Source: Anas platyrhynchos (lineage: Eukaryota; Chordata; Aves; Anseriformes; Anatidae). From it: a DNA stretch of 64,000 nucleotides. Location of the stretch: assembly GCF_047663525.1 (NCBI RefSeq), contig NC_092613.1, positions 6,783,501-6,847,500 of the forward strand. The letters run 5' to 3'. A model generated the notes under the pieces. It was not told the DNA's origin and did no database searches. It saw only the letters and a list, made by a program, of their open reading frames with translations. This document shows, piece by piece, positions 56,740-64,000 of the stretch (position 1 is its first letter; each line of letters opens with the position of its first letter). The translations under genes and the position numbers were made by a program.

Positions 56740-56754
56740 CCGCCAGGGGGCGCC
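56740..56754 (+). promoter_or_regulatory. Candidate CTCF core motif at KLHL12 promoter
   Basis: CCGCCAGGGGGCGCC closely fits the CTCF core CCGCNNGGNGGCAG. It sits in the KLHL12 CpG island, within the putative 5'UTR intron. Confidence 0.45.
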
Positions 56755-56917
56755 CGCCCGCCACCGCCCCTCCTCCTTCCTCCTCCTCTCCTCCTCCTCC
56801 TCCCTGCCCCTCCCGCCCCGCTACCGCCGCCCCGGGTCCCTCCGCCCGGCAGCGCCGCCCCCCCCTCCTCTCCCGGTGCTCCCCCCCCCCCCCTTCTTCC
56901 CCCTCTGCCGCCCTCAC

Positions 56918-57000
56918 CGGCCCCGCGGCCCCGCGCCGCCCCCTTCCCTCCCGCACCTCTCCCCCGCCCCCGCCGCGCGGTGATGGCGTCAGCGGGCCGC
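56918..57000 (-). other. KLHL12: Putative KLHL12 5'UTR exon
   Basis: Coding exon 1 is preceded by a good acceptor (TGCCCGCAG, ending at 56701), so a non-coding first exon is expected. A consensus-like donor on the minus strand (GGCCG then GTGAGGGC) lies at 56917, giving an intron of about 217 nt. The exon start is a guess. Confidence 0.4.
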
Positions 57001-57034
57001 GACGCCCCGCCCCCATCGGGGGGGGCTCCGCGCC

Positions 57035-57047
57035 GTTGCCTGGTAAC
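57035..57047. promoter_or_regulatory. RFX X-box palindrome
   Basis: GTTGCCTGGTAAC is a perfect imperfect-palindrome match to the RFX consensus GTTRCC-N-RGYAAC with a 1-bp spacer, followed by another half-site-like GGGCAAC. Confidence 0.6.
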
Positions 57048-57229
57048 GGGCAACCCCCCCCCCCCCCCAGCCTGAGGGGCAAAGTTGTGTTTTTTTAATT
57101 TTTATTATTTTTGTGGGGAAATGTGGTTTTTCAAGGGGGAATGGCACTCCCGGTGCCTGCTCGGAAGGGGTCGTGCAGGCGTGGCGCTGGGGGGGGTGGT
57201 AGGGTAAGAGGGGGAAGGTCCTGCTGCCC

Positions 57230-57430
57230 CGAAAATGAAGAAAATGAAGAAAAAGAGGGCGAAACAGTAAAAAACAGAAAAGTGGTGAAAACAGTGAAAG
57301 CAATTAAAAGAGTAAAAGCAATTAAAACAGTAAAAAACAAGACAAACAGTAAAAATGAGACAACCAATAAAAATGAGACAAACAGTAAAATCAATAAAAA
57401 ACTGCAAAATCGGTAAAATCGGTAAAAAAT
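57230..57430. repeat. A-rich degenerate tandem repeat
   Basis: About 200 bp of AAAACAGTAAAA / AATTAAAAGAGTAAAA / AATGAGACAAACAGTAAAA units of variable length. The plus strand is strongly A-biased. It lies just upstream of the KLHL12 CpG island. The Phe-rich minus-strand frame is a shadow of it. Confidence 0.85.
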
Positions 57431-58979
57431 CACAGGTGATCTTGGAGTTCAGCTGTGTGCTGCACCGGGCTGCTCCTCTGAGGACATGCAAGTCTGTTTT
57501 CAGTTCTTGTGTTGCAGTTTCTAGGAGAAAAAGTCAATTACTGATTTTCAGGTCATGCTACGAGCCCTGGTTTAAGAATTACCTTTAATCCTCCCCAGGC
57601 CAACTGCCTGATGACTGTTCACCAGTTGAAAACAAAGCAAGGTTTTGGGGAAGAGGGGATTTCTTGACATCGCTGGAAAAACAGGCCAGCGTTTGGGCAC
57701 TCACGCTTTCCTTCAAGCTTGGAGCAGAAGCAGGCCTCTCCGGATTCTTCCTCAGCAGTGGTTTACCAGTTTGGGATGGGCAAGATTATTGTGGCTACAG
57801 TCATGGAAGAACCCAGACTCTTTGATCCTCCACTTCTTACATGTTGATTTACATTCTGGCTTTACTCTGGAGCAGGCCAACTGGATCCCCAGGGGAGAAA
57901 CTCATGCTTGCTGTCAAGGGAGTGGTGGGAAAGGGAACCAGGCTGGGCTCCATCCGCAAAAGGTAGCTGGGATGTCACCACTGTTGTATTCTAACCAGAG
58001 CACAAGGAGAAAGGGGCTCCGTATGCGTTTTCTAGGGTCCAATATTAAATTCATCTCAGTGTTCCAGTTAGAACACAGGTTGCCTATGTGGTGGCCCGTG
58101 GGCAACCACAGCTCCCCCAAAACATCCCATAGTTCCTTCCACTCTTCCTTTTATTCAATATCCTTCTACAAAAGTCTGTGAAGAATACAGGGCAACCCCC
58201 CTCTGCTGGGCAGAGCAGCAGTTCTGTTGCTGTTTCTCATGCCTGGAGCCATGAGGAGAGCTGGAAGCTGTCCAGCTGGTAACATATTGGCACAGCAGCA
58301 CAAGGTCTCTTCCCTGGGTATGGGCCGGGCTGATTACACCCGAGGACAGTGTAACTGCAAATTAAAAACCCAACAACTCCGAAAGGTCAGTAGCAAGACT
58401 GCAACTGTCCTTCTGGAGCAGCACGCCTTTTCATGAGTGCTGTGAAATATGTGGAAGGGAGACTTCCAATGAGCCAGGACAGCCAGGGAGTAGTTGTGTT
58501 TGCGTGCGCACTAACAGCATGAACAGGGTGGGCAGAGGGTAAGGATACAGGACTCAGTCTAGGGCAGGAGTGCTGTCAGAGTGCTGTCTGCAGCCCAGAG
58601 AAGCTGTCAGAAGGATGCACATCCCCTAACTGAGCGGAGATATATTCACTGTCATCTCAGAGCTTTGCCTTTTCTTGTCAGAGAAACAAAAAGTTGAACA
58701 AAAAACATGAGTTGCAGTCTGCACTCATGGCAAGATTCACAGCAGATTCAATTTCTTCCTGAATTGCAGGGTGGTCTTCTCTTCCTCCATCTGCAATACG
58801 GACATCCCAACCCTTCCCTGAGACGGCAGGGAAGTCCTCTGATTATGACTGTCTTCTCTTTGCTCTTCATGGCAGAAAATGGGGGCTGTGGTCCATGAAT
58901 GTAGGCTTAACAGGGAAAATACTTGCAAATCTAACATCATTCAGATGCTTTAAGTCAAAACTCTGATCCTCCCCCAAGA

Positions 58980-59820
58980 CACCATCACATAACTATTATG
59001 TAAACTGCCTCAAAAAATTGATGAAATGCCTCTTGAAAAAATACCCTACCTCCACCATGGAGCTATTGTGAAAACCCACTGAAGAGACCAAAAATACTGC
59101 CAAGGAACTATTGAGGCTAAGCCTTAATCCCCACAAAGGAGCTATTGTAAATAAGACTGTAAAAATTGAGGGATCGTTTTCTAAATCCCTTCAGAAGGCC
59201 CCCATGAGAATGCTTCCAAAAATCACACAAAAGATTTTTAATACTGGATTCTTTGTGGGATTATTTTATTTTAGTTTTATTTTTTTAATGGTCCCTTTAA
59301 TGGGGTGTTTATGGCTATGCTTTGACATTACAGATGGCTTCCAAAATAGCTTCTATGTGGGGTATTTGGGGCAATTATAGAATCACCAAGACGTTCACTG
59401 TAAATCCCTATGGTTGGACTCCAGGGCAGCTTCACAACTGCCTTGAGGCTGTTTCATCAGTAGTACCCTACAGGCATTTTCTGAATATTCCTTTGATGGG
59501 ATCACTGAGGCATTTGATAAATTGCTTATGGTGGGGCCTTAGATCTATATTTTTCAAAATTGCCTTTGGCTGTGGTTCTGTGGTTTCTGGTATGCTACAT
59601 CTGTAGTTCAGAATTTTGTTCTAGCTCACAGAGGAGTCACGGAGTAGTTCCTGGACAGGAACTTTAGATGATTTTTCAAATTCGTCTTGGCTCTGTCCAT
59701 TAGGTGAGGTCTTTGAGAGAGTTTAAAATTACTTTTGGATATCAAGGTTTCTGAGTTGGGGAGTGTCTTCAGGAGTGTTTTAGGAAATGTCTCAGAAGTG
59801 TGATCTGAGAAACACTTAAA
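58980..59820. repeat. Degenerate ~40-bp repeat array with inverted halves
   Basis: The left part (58980-59165) repeats GGAGCTATTGT-like cores at 59057, 59102 and 59136, with a looser copy at 58990. The right part (from about 59285) carries the reverse-complement form, such as CAAAATAGCTTCTATGTGGG at 59342, ATAAATTGCTTATGGTGGGG near 59517 and AAAATTGCCTTTGG near 59556. Further related units may occur at 60590-60755. The family is not recognised. Confidence 0.5.
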
Positions 59821-60482
59821 AAAGCATCTGATGCCATCTCTTGTTCATCTTCAAAATGGCATGTGTGCCTGGGCTGGGGTTTAGATGTTTGTTAGGTGTG
59901 ATCTGTCAGGTACTTTCAGAAAGTACAGCATCCTCTACCGACCATGCAAGGATGATACAGGAATAAGCCACAAGGTTGTGATCCGGTGATAGAAGGATGC
60001 AGAGATGCATTACTGCAGCCGTGGCCGCACACCACGCGAGGGCGGAGTGGCTCCAAGTCTGCTGGAGCACCTCTACAAAGAAAGGGCAGTCCCAGCAACA
60101 GCGTTGTAAGAACCCAGAGGGTACGGAACACAGGAAAGCAGATCCTACAGTGTTTCCTGCAGCCTTTATGTAGTTCAGCAGAGCCAGGTGAAGCTTGCTT
60201 TAGATGTGCTTTGCAACTCAGAATACTTCACAACGTTATTTCTAAACCAGCATGTTAGGTAACAAGGGCCAGGGGCATATGGAACGATGTGAGCTAATAT
60301 TTTATTTGTTCGTTAACTGAAAGGCCTATATGGAAGTGAAGGAAAATTAAACAGGTAGATGTCTCTGTGCCTATATACTGGTGAAAAAGCTGGTCCTTTG
60401 AGAATCCTATCTGGATATCTCTAAATTTTTTCAGTAAAGGCTGCTCTGTTGATATGGCATTTTGCAGAGCTGTTTCCTCTAG

Positions 60483-60483
<1 letters not shown>

Positions 60484-60514
<31 letters not shown>

Positions 60515-60532
60515 CAAAAACAACAAAAAAAC
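60484..60532. repeat. (AAAAC)n microsatellite
   Basis: Six to seven AAAAC units with an A-rich tail. No retroelement body is recognised beside it. Confidence 0.9.
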
Positions 60533-61904
60533 CTTAATACCCAGCTATCTCTAGTATAGGTTTAAATATGACAACCACAAGGCCTTCTCTTTTTACTGCA
60601 ATAATGCAATGGGGCCATCAATGTGCTCTGAGTGACATGGTCGTTGGGGTGCGAAATGGATGGGAGGCCTTTTATGCAGGAAAGATTGCTGCCATAATGG
60701 GCTTTAAAATTTTATGGGGATATGTTTCTATGAGCCATAATAGGTATCCATAAAGTTAAACAAGAGATCACGATGAGCATTATTAAGCTCGCAGGAGAGA
60801 TGAAATCACCAGAAAGTGAAAGTTTACCAATATCTAGAAATGTAATGGAAATGGTTTTCTTTATTTGAAAGTCCTCAAGGTCCGACACCAAGCCGTTACC
60901 TGTATGTGTGCACACAGAGGCCCTACAGAGCTTTTCCAGGCAGGCTGAACATGCCCATCCTTACTGTCTGCCTTGCTTGTGGGGCTTGGCCTGTGGGGCT
61001 GAGCCTCTCCTGTCTGATGCAAGGTAGTGAGAAAAGCTGTAGGCAGTTCAGACTCCTTCCAGAAAGGTTATTTTCACCTTGAGAGCAACCTGTGCTCATA
61101 GGTATCACTATGGTCCTAAACCCCAAAATGATCCATAAAGGACGGCAGTGTAATCTGGGCAGGGTCATGCCATCTGCTTTGCTCCCAGTCTTATCAACTG
61201 GGCTGGCCACAAGAAACATTTCTGCTGTTGGGGTGGGCAGTCTGGGGCACAGGAGCTGCCCTGCAATTTGTGCAGTTTAAGTTTTCTGACAGGGGAGAGG
61301 CAGAACCGTGCTGGAGAGGACAGGGAGAAGTTGTACCAAGCTGCTGGGAACAATGCGTGCACCCAGCAGGAGATACCTGGATGCCCTGAGTTAGCTGAGG
61401 TCCAATGTTTGCTTTCTTTTGGTCCCTCCCCAGTCCACACAGAAATGGTCCAAAATCACTAAGACTAGTAAGATGAATCTTACCGAGCTCAGCAGCCATT
61501 AATTAACTTCTTCTCTCCCTGTTCCTGCCTGAGCTCAGTTCTGGGAGGATTGACTTCTTTCTCTTGAAGAAATATTCACCAGAGCAAAAATGTCGTTTGA
61601 AAAGGGGCATTTTCAGCTTGGAATTACTTGTTTCTGGAAGGTGAATTGCATCTCACCCTATGGTATGCACATGGTGAGACAGCTGTAATTTCTGCCTTCC
61701 TTTTAAGCATGTGGGAGGCATTACGAGGTGAGGGTTGGCTCCCTGGACATGATGTTTGGAACGCAGACCATCAGTTTTGGATGAAGAACTTTATATGATG
61801 ATTTTTTTTCCCCTCTTTTTCACTTGTTTGTTGCATTTTACTTCTCTGTAAACTCCCAAGGCTTTGCTAACAGCAGTCATTAAGCACTGCTGTGAGGGAA
61901 GAAA

Positions 61905-62240
61905 AGATGAGGCTCAGGGGAGACCTTACTGCAGCCTTTCAGTATATAAAGTGGGCTTATTAGAAAGATGGGGAGAGACTTTTTACCAGGGCCCGTAGTG
62001 ACAGGACAAAGGGAAATGGTTCTAAACTGAGAGAGGGCAGATTTAGATTGCATATAAGGAGAAAATCGTTCATGGTGTGGGTGGTGAGGCCCTGGCTGCC
62101 TAGAGGAGCTGAGGGTGCCCCATCCCACTCCTGGCAGTATCCAAGGCCAGGCTGGATGGGTGCTAGGTGTTGTGCCCATGGCAAGGGGGTGGACTGGATG
62201 GTCCTTAAGGTCCCTCCCAACCCAAACATCCTGGGATTTT
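61905..62240 (+). mobile_element. CR1 LINE 3' fragment, old
   Basis: Blocks in CR1 order on the plus strand: GAGGCTCAGGGGAGACCTTA, AGTGACAGGACAAAGGGAAA, AGATTGCATATAAGGAGAAA, TCCAAGGCCAGGCTGGATGG, and GGTGGACTGGATGGTCCTTA followed by GGTCCCTCCCAACCCAAAC. It is clearly diverged and non-coding. Confidence 0.75.
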
Positions 62241-62599
62241 ATATTCTCCATTTTCCAGCATTTGTCAAAAGAGCTTATTGGACTCTTGCAAAGGTTTGCT
62301 CACGTGGCTTCCAGCTTCAGATCTGTGGCACAATTTCAATTCTGTTGTCTTACAATTTGTTTTATTTTGCAGGGAGTGAGGTCGGGATTTTCATGGCAGG
62401 AACCAGCTAACAGAAGCAAGACTGAGATGAAACAGGAAGAGGAGAAGAAGTGCAGCAGAGCAGAGATAGTGAGACGGGGATCAGTGTAGGGTTTGAACAA
62501 TCAGCCAGCCACCACGAGGCAGAGAAAGGGCAGCCAAGCCATAGGAACCAGGCTGGAAACTGCTTTGCCTTGTTGCATTTTCTTCTCTTTGCCCCTAAA

Positions 62600-62615
62600 G
62601 TGTGTGTGTGTGTGT
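62600..62615. repeat. (TG)n microsatellite
   Basis: Eight GT dinucleotides. Confidence 0.9.
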
Positions 62616-64000
62616 CCAGGGTGAAATTCATTTTGCTGTGGTCCTCAAATGTCTTCAGTTGTGTTGGCAAAAGGATACGTGACACTTTGTCTATGCGACT
62701 TTTCCGAACTAGGAGTTTTTAAAAAAATAGAGGAAAGAGAGGAAAAATAAAGGTCTAAATGTGAGAGTGGAAGGAGGAACAGAAGAGGTGGATTGGGTGA
62801 GGTGGAAGAGGAAAATAAGCCAGTTATTTTAATTGATTGATTCAATTGGAAAGAAATGTAGGAGAGAAACAAAAAATTAAGAGCATAAAAGGCTCTTTTC
62901 CTGAGGGCTTGGAACTGAAACGTCGTCAGAATTTTTGGTGCAATTGTTTTTCTGTTTGTTAACCGGCTCTGTTATTACGGGGCAGTAAAGCATGCAGGAA
63001 AGGAGAGGAAGAGTCCTGCTGTGAAGCACTGTGTGGGAGCAAGGGCTACTTCTGGGCACCCCTTTAACATCAGTGGGAAGTCTGGACCCAACTTCACATC
63101 TGCTTTTTCCTTGAGGTTTAGGCCAGTTTAGGTATGGTGCTGATGGCTGTGTTTTCCTAAAAGGTTGATGGAAGAAAAAGCTAGCATTGCTACCTAATTC
63201 TCTCAGCTCCATTCTCTTCTCTTCCCTTGGTTCAGGAAATCACCCATCGTGAAATTAGCCCTTTGGTTCACAATTAACCTGCAACTGTTCCTAGGTGGTG
63301 TGGAGCAGGCACTGGATTTTATCCCTGAAGTGGCAGCAGTTTAGGGTCACTTCTTCCCATGTACCACTGATGTAGGATGGTGTTTTTGAGGGGGGCAGTT
63401 TGAAGAATTAGATCTAATGCTGACTGGTTGACTGGTTGGCCGGTGCCCTCTGTTTTTATTTTTTTGCCTTTGATGTGCTGCTAATGTTGCTTTTAAACAC
63501 AGAACTTTATTCCTTGTGAAGAACGTGTCTCCCGTGTCCCCTGGTGAGTCTTTTTTTTGGTGGTGGTGGTGTTTTTTGTTTATTTCAGAACACTTTGGAG
63601 AGAAATAAATAAAAAATGAAATCTGATTGTCCTTTGATTGTTGCAGTCCATTTGTGATGATAGTCATAAGTGAATGAGCAGTTGCTTAATATTGTCAAAG
63701 GAAGTACTTTGGCAGCCTGACATTTCTGCCCTTTTATTCCTGGGTGATGGAAACTGCGACATTTATGAAAGAGCATGTTGGATTTTTTTTATGAGGAAAG
63801 ATGCCCCATTATTCTCCGTGTTTTTGACACCAACAGGCCTGTCTAGACCATGATTTGTTTCCCTTCTTGGAGTTGTGACATTATATGATATTAGCGGCAG
63901 TTCAAAGTAGGTACCGGTCATTGTGTAATATACAGCAAAGAGCACTGCTGCATCCCAGCCTTCGCCCATCCATTGCCACACCGCGGAATCAATAGCTAGG

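Larger units (their letters stand above)
56700..57080 (-). promoter_or_regulatory. KLHL12: KLHL12 CpG-island promoter
   Basis: Dense CpG sequence with no TATA box. It carries a TGACGCCATC CRE/ATF-like site on the minus strand near 56982-56991 and an RFX X-box at 57035-57047. It directly precedes the KLHL12 5' end. Confidence 0.65.
57431..64000. other. Intergenic region upstream of KLHL12
   Basis: No gene recognised to the right edge. The next human neighbour, ADIPOR1, is not visible. The region contains the repeats listed separately: a foldback-like degenerate array, (AAAAC)n, an old CR1 copy and (TG)n. Confidence 0.6.

Noticed and set aside
57105-57491. Phe-rich minus-strand frame resembling a membrane protein
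   Set aside because: It is the complement of the A-rich tandem repeat; the hydrophobic look comes from TTT/TTC codons.
59111-59380. Plus-strand 89-codon frame with a hydrophobic stretch
   Set aside because: It lies in the degenerate AT-rich repeat, and hydrophobicity follows from T-rich codons. No homology.
60484-60532. (AAAAC)n as a SINE or LINE poly(A) tail
   Set aside because: No element body with recognisable internal promoter or CR1 blocks adjoins it, and CR1 does not end in poly(A).

Overview
The window looks like avian nuclear DNA. It carries CR1-type non-LTR retrotransposon tails, including one ending in the (ATTCTGTG)n 3' motif. It has short introns, strong CpG-island promoters, and vertebrate multi-exon genes in the order KDM5B - alpha-tubulin - RABIF - KLHL12. 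All four genes lie on the minus strand. Three of them (KDM5B, RABIF, KLHL12) are the conserved neighbours known from human 1q32. The alpha-tubulin gene between KDM5B and RABIF is extra compared with the human order as I remember it. Nothing suggests bacterial, viral or plasmid DNA, and I saw no CRISPR array, tRNA or rRNA.

Layout. 1-2.7 kb: first coding exon of KDM5B and its CpG island; the rest of the gene runs off the left edge. 2.7-14.3 kb: gene-poor intergenic DNA. 14.3-24.1 kb: a complete five-exon alpha-tubulin gene (449 aa) with a GC-AG last intron and a TATA plus multi-CCAAT promoter. 24.3-33.0 kb: intergenic, no gene recognised. 33.05-33.96 kb: complete two-exon RABIF with an expanded low-complexity N-terminus. 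34.27-34.76 kb: two abutting CR1 pieces in opposite orientations. 36.2-57.05 kb: complete KLHL12 (11 coding exons, 565 aa, BTB-BACK-Kelch), a GGATCC-rich minisatellite in its first intron, and a CpG-island promoter with an RFX-type X-box. 57.2-64 kb: upstream intergenic DNA with an A-rich repeat, a degenerate foldback repeat, an AAAAC microsatellite and an old CR1 copy.

The genes do not form a pathway; they are a syntenic block. KDM5B is a histone H3K4 demethylase, the tubulin a microtubule subunit, RABIF a Rab chaperone, and KLHL12 a CUL3 substrate adaptor acting on COPII coats and Wnt signalling. Exon boundaries were set by hand from GT/GC-AG sites, frame continuity and the remembered human proteins. 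Coding lengths sum exactly in frame for KLHL12 (1698 nt) and the tubulin (1350 nt).
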